The position numbers and the translations under genes are program-made. Below are positions 1 through 7,910 of a DNA stretch of 64,000 nt, piece by piece; positions within the stretch are counted from its first letter, which is position 1, and each line of letters opens with the position of its first letter. The notes beneath the pieces were generated by a model. The model saw only the letters and a list, made by a program, of their open reading frames with translations. It had not been told where the DNA came from and searched no databases. This DNA comes from Chryseobacterium hagamense (lineage in GTDB: Bacteria > Bacteroidota > Bacteroidia > Flavobacteriales > Weeksellaceae). Where the stretch lies: assembly GCF_007991455.1 (NCBI RefSeq), contig NZ_BJYJ01000015.1, forward strand, positions 53,426 to 117,425, given 5' to 3'.

Positions 1-976
1 GGCTGGCTTCAAATTCCTGCTGGGTGTGGAAGTCCTTTTTACTTCCCATATAATAGCCGTAGAAATAGCAGTCATGCAACGACTTCTCTACAGGCGTTGT
101 ATCTTCTGCATCTTTATATTTAGCCACTACTTTAAGATTGGTACCGAGCAAATCAGGGTTTTCATTATACCCGATCAGCTCTTCCCAACGTTGAAGGATA
201 TCGACGGCGGGCGGGATATCCTGGCCGAATTTCTGCTCCCAGGCCACGGTAAATTTAGTTGTAAAATCAGGCAGGGTAAACGTTTTATAAATGAGTCCGG
301 TAATAATCCCGTAGCTCATCCCGCCCCCGCCGCGCAACGCCCACAAAATCTGTCGGTCCTCGTCGTTGAGATCCGGAACCGCCCGGCCTTTATATTCAGG
401 AATAAGTTTGTTGTCAATGATCGTCCGGTACGAGCCGTCGCCCAGCACAATAGTTACCCCGGCAAGGCTTTCGCATCCCATTCCTTTTTGGCGCGTCCAC
501 GGTCCCCATCCTCCCCCGAAGGTGAATCCCGCAATGCGCACCGAGTAGCAGGTACCGTGGGGCAATCCTACCTTCCTGGCATTCATCTGTTTGATCAGGT
601 CGATGAACATGATCCCGGGCTGGATGGTTGCATAATTGAGGTCTGCTTCAATATCCACCGTGGTCATTTTTGAAAGGTCTATGACCAGGGCATCGGTTGC
701 CGAACACTCCCCCTCATGGTCATGACCGCCGGATCGGACTCTCAAAGGTCCGGTATAATTATACTGTCTGATGCATTTCATCACGTCCGACACCTGTTCG
801 GTATTGGTACAGAACACCATAGCCGCCGGCCGGAACTGATAGTAGGTATTGAATATCTGTCTTTTGTCGTTGTATTCTTCGTTTGTCGAAGGGGAATCAA
901 ACAATATGTCAGGCCTGTTGTCCTGCGGAAGGTATTCTTTTAAGATCCCGATGATGTCAGGAAGGGTTGTTGTCAT
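1..976 (-). CDS. FAD-binding (PCMH/BBE-type) oxidoreductase, 3' end outside window
   Basis: I translated this strand directly. The frame opens with ATG at 976 and stays open to the window edge, giving 325 residues with the C-terminus missing. The sequence matches the FAD_binding_4 (PCMH) fold of the berberine-bridge and oligosaccharide-oxidase family. Residues 82-88 (SGGHDHE) carry His85, and residues 141-156 carry Cys143 followed by GFTFGGGWG. These are the two positions that bind FAD covalently in bicovalent members of the family, so a doubly tethered flavin is likely. No signal peptide is visible, which suggests a cytoplasmic enzyme. The substrate cannot be read from the sequence; sugars, alcohols or alkaloid-like compounds are known for relatives. 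It stands alone, with about 900 bases of mostly gene-free DNA upstream. Confidence 0.85.
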   Translation of the reverse strand, partial: MTTTLPDIIGILKEYLPQDNRPDILFDSPSTNEEYNDKRQIFNTYYQFRPAAMVFCTNTEQVSDVMKCIRQYNYTGPLRVRSGGHDHEGECSATDALVIDLSKMTTVDIEADLNYATIQPGIMFIDLIKQMNARKVGLPHGTCYSVRIAGFTFGGGWGPWTRQKGMGCESLAGVTIVLGDGSYRTIIDNKLIPEYKGRAVPDLNDEDRQILWALRGGGGMSYGIITGLIYKTFTLPDFTTKFTVAWEQKFGQDIPPAVDILQRWEELIGYNENPDLLGTNLKVVAKYKDAEDTTPVEKSLHDCYFYGYYMGSKKDFHTQQEFEAS

Positions 977-1249
977 GGAATAATGGTTTTGGTTATTGGT
1001 TTAGATGAATCAAATATAAGCGGATTCATACCAACTTTATTAAGTATTTTCACGGGTTTTTATTTTGAAGCGGTCTTCCGGTTCCTTTTTCAAATCCTTC
1101 AATTCACCGCCAGGTCGAGCTTTATGTACATGAAAAAATCCGGAAAATGGGGATACGTTAAAATAAAGTGATCAGGCTGTGAGATATTTACATATATTCA
1201 GATAAACGGAAATCGCTGAATATACCGAACAAACCAATACAAACCTCTC

Positions 1250-1424
1250 ATGAAAAACCTGACAAAACCATCAAAAAAAGCTTACCAAAAAAAATATGAA
1301 AACAATTGTTGCAGGTAATGGTCCGGATTGATCACATCCGCTGTGTATACCTAAGCAGTGTGAGACTTTGGATGCCAACTGTGATGCCCATAGCTGCCCT
1401 CCTGTATTTCCTGACCCGGTATAG
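1250..1424 (+). pseudogene. Decayed bacteriocin-like (double-glycine-type leader) peptide gene
   Basis: An ATG at 1250 starts MKNLTKPSKKAYQKK, the typical opening of the short bacteriocin-like peptides of Chryseobacterium (MKNLKKLS-type). The frame is lost in an A-rich run around 1280-1292. In the next frame the reading continues as NMKTIVAGNGPD, which resembles the end of a GG-type leader, then meets TGA at 1329-1331. After that it runs as a core with five cysteines (LCIPKQC, NCDAHSC, then PPVFPDPV) to TAG at 1422-1424. Total length is 175 bases, one more than a multiple of three, so a single extra base plus one nonsense change would explain it. This was pieced together by eye. The frameshift could be a sequencing error, but the separate TGA argues for real decay. 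Confidence 0.5.
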
Positions 1425-1879
1425 GAGATGATAATAGAAATCAGCCACCGAACCATCGAATTTCTCAAAATATAGCATTCCCTGAAAAATCTTCGATTTT
1501 TTAATCTGATGTGATCTAAAATATGCGCAATATTTTAATCTAAAATCTTATATGCCTAATGTGTCAAAAAACTTTTGTGACTTTTGTGGTTAAATTTAGT
1601 GTTTGCTTATTTAACGCAAAGTCCGCAAAGGTTTTCTTTGACTACTAATTGTTTTTAAGTTCGCAAAGGCGTTTCACTCAGCTAAGATCTCAAAGGATAA
1701 TTTCTCCCACAGATTGAACAGATTTTCACAGATCATCCTACGTGGCTTCAAGAGCCTCCTTTAGGTCAATCGATTTTCAGGATTGTGATGTCAGACGTTT
1801 TAAACTCAAAAATACCGGAGAAGAATTCACTTAAAAAATCTGATGAATCCATCAGGAATTAAAACGCTATGCTGAATCC
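1425..1879. repeat. Gene-free stretch of composite intergenic repeats
   Basis: No gene is supported here. Positions 1442-1600 (agccaccg, then cctgaaaaatcttcgatttt, tgtgatctaaa, gtgtcaaaaaacttttgtg, ttttgtggttaaat) match the repeat units inside the arg operon at 28563-28700 and 28798-28950. Positions 1615-1690 hold two runs of the cgcaaag type, and 1710-1730 holds a cacagattgaacagattttcacag run. Both types are common debris in Bacteroidota intergenic DNA. Positions 1741-1762 (acgtggcttcaagagcctcc) look like a damaged left arm of the same element. Confidence 0.6.
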
Positions 1880-2281
1880 TTAACCGGCATTACCTTTTCT
1901 CTCAATCAGATCCCATAAATTACCGTATAAATCAGTAAACACGGCCACGGTTCCGTAGGATTCAGCAACCGGCTCACGGACAAATAAAATCCCCTTCTCC
2001 AGCATGGACTGATATGACTGATCAAAGTGATCCGTTTCAAGGAACAGGAACACCCTCCCCCCACTTTGATTGCCAACAGCTGCCAATTGTTGCTCATTCG
2101 CTGCCTTAGCTAACAGAAGACAGCATCCGGATGAACCGGGAGGCCTGACCAGTACCCACCGTTTGGTTTCAGAAAGACGGGTATCTTCCACAAGATCAAA
2201 TCCTAATTTTTGGATGTAAAAAGCAAGGGCTTCATCGTAGTCCCTGACCAGAAGCGAAAGATGAATGATGGATTGTTTCAT
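1880..2281 (-). CDS. VOC (glyoxalase/dioxygenase-like) family protein
   Basis: This 133-residue protein has the two-module beta-alpha-beta fold of the vicinal oxygen chelate family. It opens with IIHLSLLVRDYDEALAFYIQ, the usual first strand with a metal-ligand His and the helix that follows. It closes with AVFTDLYGNLWDLIER, which carries the typical D(P/L)xGNxxD/E end with a final Glu that often binds metal. The length is normal for a single-domain member. Function within the family (glyoxalase, resistance protein or dioxygenase) cannot be assigned. It begins with ATG at 2281, about 110 bases from the tRNA gene, and has no operon partner. Confidence 0.85.
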   Translation of the reverse strand: MKQSIIHLSLLVRDYDEALAFYIQKLGFDLVEDTRLSETKRWVLVRPPGSSGCCLLLAKAANEQQLAAVGNQSGGRVFLFLETDHFDQSYQSMLEKGILFVREPVAESYGTVAVFTDLYGNLWDLIERKGNAG

Positions 2282-2350
2282 TTTTTAGATCAGTAATAAT
2301 GGATCAGTAACAAAAGTCGGGGAGAAAAAATTAGTAAGCAAAACCAAAAA

Positions 2351-2382
2351 GAAAGCCTGCAATCTTAAATTGCAGGCTTTTA
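2351..2382 (-). terminator. Intrinsic terminator of tRNA-Ser
   Basis: There is a perfect inverted repeat, aaagcctgcaat / attgcaggcttt, around a five-base loop. On the minus strand it is followed by a T-rich tract (TTTCTTTTT). It lies seven bases past the tRNA CCA end. Confidence 0.85.
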
Positions 2383-2388
2383 AAGCTT

Positions 2389-2476
2389 TGGCGGAGAAAG
2401 AGGGATTCGAACCCCCGGACCTGTTACAGTCAACAGTTTTCAAGACTGCCGCAATCGACCACTCTGCCATTTCTCC
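2389..2476 (-). tRNA. tRNA-Ser (anticodon UGA)
   Basis: The acceptor stem GGAGAAA / TTTCTCC is closed by discriminator G and an encoded CCA (2389-2391 on the plus strand read as tgg). The anticodon arm is GCAGT-CTTGAAA-ACTGT, giving anticodon TGA. A long variable arm and the T-loop GTTCGAATC are present, as expected for a class II serine tRNA of 88 bases. It decodes UCN serine codons, UCA in particular. Confidence 0.97.
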
Positions 2477-2510
2477 CTGAACTCCGGTTGTACCGTCGTT
2501 TTCAGTGGTG

Positions 2511-2541
2511 CAAATATAAAACGTTTTTCTATTTTGGCAAA
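2511..2541 (-). promoter_or_regulatory. Promoter of tRNA-Ser (Bacteroidota type)
   Basis: On the minus strand, TTTG (2541-2538) is followed by 19 bases and TATATTTG (2518-2511). This exactly matches the Bacteroidota sigma-ABfr consensus TTTG/TAnnTTTG. The transcript would start about 30 bases before the mature tRNA. Confidence 0.8.
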
Positions 2542-2830
2542 ACAATTTCAAAATAAATTTTAACAAATCGTAATAATCGGCTAAAAATCAGGAATATTAT
2601 TTTTAATCTATACTCCGGATCAAAAGGCTGGGAGAGGGAAGCCGGATGCCTGAAGTCTCTTTTGTCAATCGATCGATAACAGTCTCAACTATCGAATGAT
2701 CCCATTTACACTCTGTGAAGTGCCAACTCTATTTTAAATCCCTGATCATCTTCCTGTTTTCTCATTTGATAAATTACTGAAACCACTTAAATACTTGGAT
2801 TCATGTCATTTTTAAGACATCATCATCTTT
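2542..2830. other. Gene-free stretch with a partial dispersed repeat
   Basis: No gene is supported. Positions 2628-2668 (gagagggaagccggatgcc, then gaagtctcttttgtcaat) are a partial copy of the repeat found in long form at 14523-14690 and 61492-61655. Confidence 0.5.
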
Positions 2831-2876
2831 TAAAATTAAAAAGAAAACGTGTTCCTTATGGTAAGAAACACGTTTA
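2831..2876 (-). terminator. Intrinsic terminator of trxB
   Basis: The arms aaacgtgtt (2845-2853) and aacacgttt (2867-2875) pair, with an inner ctta/taag pairing. On the minus strand a T-rich tract (TTTTCTTTTTAATTTT) follows. It lies about 35 bases after the trxB stop. Confidence 0.8.
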
Positions 2877-2908
2877 TATTTTTAAAGCTTTATCCTGTTA
2901 ACGTACGG

Positions 2909-3850
2909 TTACCGCAGTTCGGCCAGATACTTTTCTGCATCCATGGCTGCCATACAGCCGCTTCCCGCTGCCGTGATCGCCTGTCTGTAGATGTGATCCT
3001 GAACGTCGCCTGCTGCGAAAACCCCCGGCAGGTTTGTTTTGGCAGTGCCTTTTTCGGTAGCAATGTATCCGTTTTCATCCAGATCCACCTGCCCGACGAA
3101 AATTTCCGTGTTCGGCTTATGGCCGATGGCGATGAAAATCCCGTGCACATCGATCTTCGACACTTCCTGCGTCTGGTTGTTGATGACCACTGCTCTTTCC
3201 ACGAGGTTATTTTCCCCTTCAATCCCGATCAGCTCATGGTGGAACTTCACTTCGATATTCGGAGTATTGTTTACGCGGTGGATCATCGCTTTGGAAGCCC
3301 GGAACTCATCTTTTCTTACCAGCATGGTTACTTTGTTCACCAATTTGGCCAGGTAAGTCGCCTCTTCTGCTGCCGTATCTCCGGCTCCGACCACCACGAC
3401 GTCTTTTCCTCTGTAGAAAAATCCGTCACAGGTTGCGCAGGCAGAAACCCCTCCGCCGTTGTATTTTTTCTCGTCATCAAGACCCAGGTATTTCGCGGTA
3501 GCTCCGGTAGAAATAATCACGGTTCTGGCGAAGATTTCCTTGGTTCCGGCATATAATTTATGGATCCCTCCTACTTCTTTGGAAAATTCGACTTTGGTGA
3601 TCATCTCGTAATGCACCTTGGTTTCGAAACGTTCCGCCTGTTTCTGCAGATCCATCATCATTTCAGGACCTGTAATTCCCGTCGGATATCCGGGGAAGTT
3701 GTCTACTTCCGTTGTGGTGGTTAATTGTCCGCCCGGCTCCAGACCGGTATACAGTTCAGGCTTCAAATCTGCTCTCGCCGCATAAATAGCGGCTGTAAAG
3801 CCGGAAGGTCCGGATCCAACGATCACACAATCTAAAATGTTTTGCTCCAT
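2909..3850 (-). CDS. trxB: Thioredoxin-disulfide reductase
   Basis: This 313-residue flavoprotein uses NADPH to reduce thioredoxin in the cytoplasm. The N-terminal FAD-binding GSGPSGFTAAIYAAR lies at residues 12-26. The redox-active Cys138-Ala-Thr-Cys141 pair is followed by DGFF, the signature of low-molecular-weight thioredoxin reductases. The NADPH-binding VVVGAGDTAAEEA motif follows directly, and the C-terminal FAD motif AAGDVQDHIYRQ closes the protein. Length and order are standard. It is a single-gene unit with its own terminator; no thioredoxin gene is adjacent. The ATG at 3850 leaves no plausible upstream extension. Confidence 0.97.
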   Translation of the reverse strand: MEQNILDCVIVGSGPSGFTAAIYAARADLKPELYTGLEPGGQLTTTTEVDNFPGYPTGITGPEMMMDLQKQAERFETKVHYEMITKVEFSKEVGGIHKLYAGTKEIFARTVIISTGATAKYLGLDDEKKYNGGGVSACATCDGFFYRGKDVVVVGAGDTAAEEATYLAKLVNKVTMLVRKDEFRASKAMIHRVNNTPNIEVKFHHELIGIEGENNLVERAVVINNQTQEVSKIDVHGIFIAIGHKPNTEIFVGQVDLDENGYIATEKGTAKTNLPGVFAAGDVQDHIYRQAITAAGSGCMAAMDAEKYLAELR

Positions 3851-4213
3851 AATCTGCTCTTGAAAAAGATTTTAAAATTTACGTCCGCTAAGTTCGTCAT
3901 TTTTGACAGGTATTGAAAGTTATTTTAATGATACTTGTCAATATCTGATATGTTGAATGTCGATGAAAAGATGTATGGTCAATTGTGAATGATAAATTAT
4001 GAATTTTCATACTGTTTAAATTGACAAACGAAATGAATTGACCATTCACTACTCACGTTCTAAAAACCATTCCGTCAGAAATTCTTTCTTAATTTTTGAA
4101 CCCGTCCGGAGGAGGGGAATTGCGGTTAAGGTTTTGGCAGTTTGTCAACAACAGCGAATTTTCAATCTTCCAATTGACCAGCGCAGCGGATTGACCATTT
4201 ACGATTCACCTGC
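3851..4213. repeat. Gene-free stretch with short dispersed repeats
   Basis: No gene is supported. Positions 3978-4050 and 4170-4210 contain several copies of attgaccattcac/tcaattgtgaatg-type words, a low-complexity family also seen at 30139, 37092 and 53515-54062. Positions 4101-4127 (cccgtccggaggaggggaattgcggt) match part of the element at 19733-19794. Confidence 0.5.
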
Positions 4214-5251
4214 TTACACTTTCATCCTGATTTTGTCGACGTTGATGATTTTGTAGACCAGTTCTTTAATCAGTTCCGCTTCGCTCATGTTGACAGCGCC
4301 GAGGCCCTTTCCTTTCATATCGAATTCCCGGAGGATGGAGATGACCCTGGTGGCCTGTTTCAGCGGATAGAGCCTGGCCGATTCCGCGTAATCTTTGATA
4401 AAATACGGATTGACGCCCATCTGGGAGGCAATTGCCTGCGGAGGCTGGCCGGCCATCGTATGGTAAATAATGACGTTGGAAAAGTAATTGTACAGGCTCG
4501 ACAACATCATGACAAACGGATTGTTTTTCGGGTTCTTGCCCATAAAATGCGCGATCTTAAAAGCTGCATTCGCATTTTTGGTTCCCAGTGCTTTCTGAAG
4601 CTCAAAGACATTATACTCTTTGCTGATCCCGATATGCTCCTCTACGATTTTGCCGTCAAGCACTTCGCCGGGCTTGAGGATAATTTTAAGCTTGTTCAGC
4701 TCGTTGGCGATCCGCGAAAGATCGTTTCCTAAATATTCCGCCAGCAGGTGGGAAATGTTCGGGGCCGTTTTAATGCCAGACCTGAGGCATTCGTCGGCGA
4801 TCCATTTGGGGAGGTGATTTTCTCTGATGGATTCGCTTAAAAATAACATCCCGGCTTTCTCCAGAGATTTGGTGACCTTTTTCCGGCTGTCGAGCTTTTT
4901 ATGTTTGTGCGCAAAGACAAGGACGGTGGACGGTACCGGATTCTGAATATAGGCTTCCAAAGCATTGCTTTCGCTTTCCGCCATTCTCAGGTCCTGGGCC
5001 TCCTTAATTATAATAACCTGCTTATCCCCCATCATCGGAAACTGCCGGGCCAGCGAAAGGATTTCGTGATACGAAGTGTCTTTGCCGTAAACGACGGTCT
5101 GGTTAAAGGCTTTTTCGTCCTCCGTTAAAAAGTCGTGTTCAAGGGCTTTTACTGCAAGATCGATAAAGTAGGATTCTTCTCCGTGAAAAAAATAAATCGG
5201 TAAAACTTCTTTATTTTTAATATTTTTGAGGATTACATCTAATTCTTTCAT
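4214..5251 (-). CDS. holA: DNA polymerase III subunit delta
   Basis: This 345-residue clamp-loader subunit opens the sliding clamp during replication. It shows the HolA pattern: an N-terminal IYFFHGEESYFIDLAVKALE segment, the FNQTVVYGKDTS strand, and QFPMMGDKQVIIIKEAQ. The middle (YLGNDLSRIANELNKL) and C-terminal helical collar domain with FELQKALGTKNANAAFKIA follow. Like other delta subunits it lacks a true Walker A site. The length is typical. Its start at 5251 is seven bases from the start of a divergent HsdR_N-type gene, an arrangement I remember as common in Flavobacteriia. Confidence 0.93.
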   Translation of the reverse strand: MKELDVILKNIKNKEVLPIYFFHGEESYFIDLAVKALEHDFLTEDEKAFNQTVVYGKDTSYHEILSLARQFPMMGDKQVIIIKEAQDLRMAESESNALEAYIQNPVPSTVLVFAHKHKKLDSRKKVTKSLEKAGMLFLSESIRENHLPKWIADECLRSGIKTAPNISHLLAEYLGNDLSRIANELNKLKIILKPGEVLDGKIVEEHIGISKEYNVFELQKALGTKNANAAFKIAHFMGKNPKNNPFVMMLSSLYNYFSNVIIYHTMAGQPPQAIASQMGVNPYFIKDYAESARLYPLKQATRVISILREFDMKGKGLGAVNMSEAELIKELVYKIINVDKIRMKV

Positions 5252-5258
5252 CTTATAA

Positions 5259-5690
5259 ATGGAACTTCCAAAACTGAACTTTCAGGAAACTTTTGATTTT
5301 AAATTCAAAAAAGACAAAGATAAGTTTTTTATTTATGATCTTATCCGCAAAAGCTATCTTTTGCTTACGCCTGAGGAATGGGTCCGGCAGCATTGGGTCC
5401 ATTATTATCTTACGGTAAAATCCTACTCCGTCTCCGCCCTGGTTACCGAAAAAAAGATTGTCCTGAACGGGCTCACGAAAAGAATCGATCTCCTGGTTAC
5501 CGAAAAGGCGCAGCCTAAGATTTTAATCGAATGCAAGGCGCCGCAGATCAAATTAACGGAAAAGACTTTTGAACAGACGGCCCGTTATAACTCGATTATC
5601 GGTGCGGGAGAGATTGTCCTGACGAACGGGCTGCAGCACATTCATGCGTACTTTGAAAATGAGCAATATGTCTTTTATAAGCCTGAGTAA
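5259..5690 (+). CDS. Stand-alone HsdR N-terminal-type (PD-(D/E)xK) nuclease-fold protein
   Basis: This 143-residue protein resembles the N-terminal domain of type I restriction HsdR subunits (HSDR_N_2). The nuclease core is visible as RIDLLV (Asp) and LIECKAP (Glu-x-Lys), followed by the QTARYN helix that carries the motif Gln of HsdR proteins. No helicase, HsdM or HsdS gene is nearby, so it is not a working type I system. It is divergent from holA with a seven-base gap, so their promoters must overlap. A role in DNA repair or replication is possible but only inferred from that neighbour. Confidence 0.85.
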   Translation: MELPKLNFQETFDFKFKKDKDKFFIYDLIRKSYLLLTPEEWVRQHWVHYYLTVKSYSVSALVTEKKIVLNGLTKRIDLLVTEKAQPKILIECKAPQIKLTEKTFEQTARYNSIIGAGEIVLTNGLQHIHAYFENEQYVFYKPE

Positions 5691-5711
5691 CCGTTGAAAC
5701 ATTCCAGAATC

Positions 5712-6047
5712 ATGAATCATAAGATATTAGAAAAATATGGCTTGACCATGCAAAAATCACCTGAAAGATTTCATGGAATTATTTCCGGAGACCCCATTGC
5801 TAATTACATCTTCTTTTTCAGGCATCCGTATGATATTGATGATTTTGTCTCTGATATTAATCTTGCCCTGGCAGGACGCTTTTCAGACATAGAAGATCAG
5901 GATTACAGCAGCGGGCTGGGAAGCTATTGGTTTGCGGAAATAACACCAACCTATTTTGAATTGTGGCAGGAAGGTCATGCTAAAAAACTGATTCCATTAG
6001 AAGACTGGAAAAAAATACTGCTTTCCTGGAAAGAATGTGTCGAATAG
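5712..6047 (+). CDS. Hypothetical protein
   Basis: This is a 111-residue soluble protein of no family I recognise. The open frame reaches upstream to a TTG at 5694, but the ATG at 5712 (MNHKILEKYG) is a better start. It is rich in aromatic residues, with stretches such as NYIFFFRHPYDIDDFV and SYWFAEITPTYFELW, and has no signal peptide or membrane segment. It begins about 20 bases after the HsdR_N-type gene and may share its transcript. Size and composition would also suit a small immunity or adaptor protein, but nothing specific supports that. Confidence 0.6.
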   Translation: MNHKILEKYGLTMQKSPERFHGIISGDPIANYIFFFRHPYDIDDFVSDINLALAGRFSDIEDQDYSSGLGSYWFAEITPTYFELWQEGHAKKLIPLEDWKKILLSWKECVE

Positions 6048-6434
6048 AGAAATTCCATGCCATACCTTTGCCATCGGGCTGCCCCTAAGGCCGGTATAAG
6101 CCATGTCTTTTAGCCTGGTTGGTGTACCTTTTTTATTTCGGGTTTACTCTTGCAATGATATGATAGGGCTTTGCCCTATTCTGTTTTAAGTCGCCCCGCT
6201 ATTGGGGCTTGATGGGTATGTTTAATTTTTTACAGGGTTTTGAAATTTTTGTCCGGATCAAAGAAGGTTTAGGATAACAGATTATCATCATAAAATTAAT
6301 ATTCGGTAATTCGTACCGGAGCACGGTTTTTGTATTGGTGACTACTGCCTAGCCCCGATTGCAGTGGAAATCCTTTTTTGCAAAAAAAGATTGCAACGGA
6401 AAGCGGGAAAAAGCTCCTAAAAAAATTAAATTTT
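6048..6434. repeat. Gene-free stretch with hairpins and a dispersed repeat
   Basis: Two compact hairpins stand here: atagggc-ttt-gccctat (6163-6179) and gcccc-gctatt-ggggc (6193-6208). Positions 6353-6420 (ccccgattgcagtgg, then aacggaaagcgggaaaaagctcct) match the element at 14805-14892. No gene is supported. Confidence 0.5.
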
Positions 6435-7178
6435 ATGACCAAATCTATCTTATTGGGTGCAGCTTTGCTGACCTCGGCGACTGTATTCAGCCAGAACCTT
6501 AAACCCGTTGCGTATCAGGACGGAACCCAGAAACTGAATGGCCTTGTCACCTCCAACGCCGGAAAGAAGCTTCCCGGCGTACTTGTTTTACCTGCCTGGA
6601 AAGGCATTGACGATGAAGCGAAGAACGCCGCCGCCGATCTTGAGAAACAAGGGTATGTTGCTTTTGTGGCTGATATTTACGGGGAAGGGAATATTCCTGC
6701 CGATAATACCGCCGCGGCAAAAGCTTCCGGCTATTACAAGAAAAACTATGAAGCTTACCAGAAAAGAATCATGCTCGCTCTGGAACAGCTAAAGAAAAAC
6801 GGCGCGATGCCGGACCGGATTGCCGTGATCGGCTATTGCTTCGGGGGAACGGGTGCCCTAGAATCGGCCAGGGGAAAAATGCCGGTTGCCGGTGTGGTTT
6901 CCATCCACGGGAGCATCGGAAAGGACCAGGCGAGGCCCAACGGACCCATTTCAACAAAAATCCTGGTGGAGAATCCTGCAGACGACCAAAGCGTAACGCC
7001 TGAAGATTACAACAACCTGATCAAAGAGATGAACGACGGCAATGCCGACTGGCAGATTATTACCTATGCACATTCCAAACATACGTTTACCGATCCGAAA
7101 TCACCTGACTATAATCCCGTAATGGCGAAAAGAGCCTGGAACCATACGCTGATGTTTCTGAAGGAAATCCTGAAATAA
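6435..7178 (+). CDS. Secreted dienelactone hydrolase-family protein
   Basis: This is a 247-residue alpha/beta hydrolase. The open frame can be extended to a TTG at 6378, but the ATG at 6435 gives a clean signal peptide (MTKSILLGAALLTSATVFSQ) with a cut near residue 20, so export is predicted. The family nucleophile is Cys135 in GYCFGG. Candidate triad partners are an Asp in the ADDQSVTPED segment near 183-184 and His216 in AHSKHTF. Known members open cyclic esters in aromatic degradation; many Bacteroidota members have unknown substrates. It is convergent with the PEGA-like gene, and a hairpin repeat lies between them. Confidence 0.85.
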   Translation: MTKSILLGAALLTSATVFSQNLKPVAYQDGTQKLNGLVTSNAGKKLPGVLVLPAWKGIDDEAKNAAADLEKQGYVAFVADIYGEGNIPADNTAAAKASGYYKKNYEAYQKRIMLALEQLKKNGAMPDRIAVIGYCFGGTGALESARGKMPVAGVVSIHGSIGKDQARPNGPISTKILVENPADDQSVTPEDYNNLIKEMNDGNADWQIITYAHSKHTFTDPKSPDYNPVMAKRAWNHTLMFLKEILK

Positions 7179-7183
7179 TGTAG

Positions 7184-7262
7184 CAATGTAATAATGAAAA
7201 CAGTATAGCAATGTACCGATAGGGAGGAACTGCATTGTTATACTGCTACATTATCAGATGGT
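7184..7262. repeat. Hairpin repeat, copy 1 (atgtagcaatgta type)
   Basis: Inner arms cagtatagcaatg / cattgttatactg pair almost perfectly, and outer arms ataatgtag / ctacattat extend the stem. It lies between convergent genes and may act as a two-way terminator. Two related copies are at 7722-7805 and 7845-7910. Confidence 0.65.
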
Positions 7263-7268
7263 TAGATT

Positions 7269-7649
7269 TTATGGTTTTGCTTCCAGTTCTACCTTGTACT
7301 CCTTTGGAGAATATTTGGTGAGGGAACCGGTCGCAGCGTCAATTCCTACACCGATGACTCCCCCTAATAAAATATTAACGAGGGTAACCGGATTGAATGT
7401 TTTTGTAAGTTTTACCTCCTTGTTGTTGAAACCTTCTTTTTCGAAAGTCACCATCTGCCTGCTTAAAGATCTTGGAATTTCTGCCGTGCATGGCGTGGTG
7501 CATTTTTCGATCCCTTTATGGATTACTTTAGCACCTTCCGGAGTGGAATTAAAGGTGATTTTGTCTTTTGTTCCGGTAATAATGGTTGCGCATGAAGTCA
7601 CAGATAAGGTCACACCCTATAAAAGGGCTGCTGATAATTTGTTTCTCAT
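7269..7649 (-). pseudogene. PEGA-like lipoprotein with an in-frame stop in its signal peptide
   Basis: The natural start is ATG at 7649, which reads MRNKLSAALL, then TAG (7619-7617), then GVTLSVTSC in the same frame. Without the TAG this is a standard lipoprotein signal peptide with lipobox VTSC. The rest (ATIITGTKDKITFNSTPEGA and on) resembles PEGA-domain envelope proteins and ends in a Gly-rich hydrophobic segment near LVNILLGGVIGVGI. A GTG at 7613 could start a 114-residue form, but that form would lack the charged N-terminal part needed for export. Either the gene has been inactivated by one nonsense change, or the base is a sequencing error. It is flanked on both sides by hairpin repeats. 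Confidence 0.6.
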
Positions 7650-7721
7650 AGTTTACGTTTTCTGATCTTAAAAATTTCTGCGAACATACGGAATTTGCAA
7701 CAAAGAAACAATGTCGCTTTT

Positions 7722-7805
7722 TAATAATGTAATAATATAACGGTATAGCCATGCAGCAATCCTGAGGAACTGTATTGTTACCCTGTTACATCATCAAATG
7801 GTTAC
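7722..7805. repeat. Hairpin repeat, copy 2
   Basis: A degenerate copy of the 7184-7262 element: aataatgtaataatataacggtatag..., then gaggaactgtattgttaccctgttacatcatcaaatggtta. The right half keeps the gaactg(c/t)attgtta core and the same gatggtta-like end as copy 1. Confidence 0.55.
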
Positions 7806-7844
7806 CCTGTTAAAGTATTAGATGATTATATGATCTTAATATTG

Positions 7845-7910
7845 GAATAAAAACAGTGTAGCAATTATCGGAGAAATTAATTGTTACACTGTTACATTAT
7901 ATCATCAGTC
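7845..7910. repeat. Hairpin repeat, copy 3
   Basis: Arms cagtgtagcaatt / aattgttacactg form a clean stem around a short loop, followed by gttacattat as in copy 1. It lies at the 3' end of the cupin gene and may serve as its terminator. Confidence 0.6.

Noticed and set aside
26..673. Long plus-strand open frame at the window start
   Set aside because: It is the shadow of the FAD oxidoreductase on the minus strand, which shows clear family motifs.
983..1171. Plus-strand 62-codon open frame
   Set aside because: Composition looks like translated A/T-rich spacer; no start context or neighbour supports it.
1271..1468. Minus-strand 65-codon open frame
   Set aside because: It lies across the decayed bacteriocin-like gene on the other strand and has no family-like features of its own.
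2849..3556. Plus-strand 235-codon frame opposite trxB
   Set aside because: Shadow of trxB; the minus strand has every thioredoxin reductase motif.
5259..5690. Type I restriction-modification system
   Set aside because: Only the N-terminal HsdR-like domain is present; no helicase, HsdM or HsdS gene is nearby.
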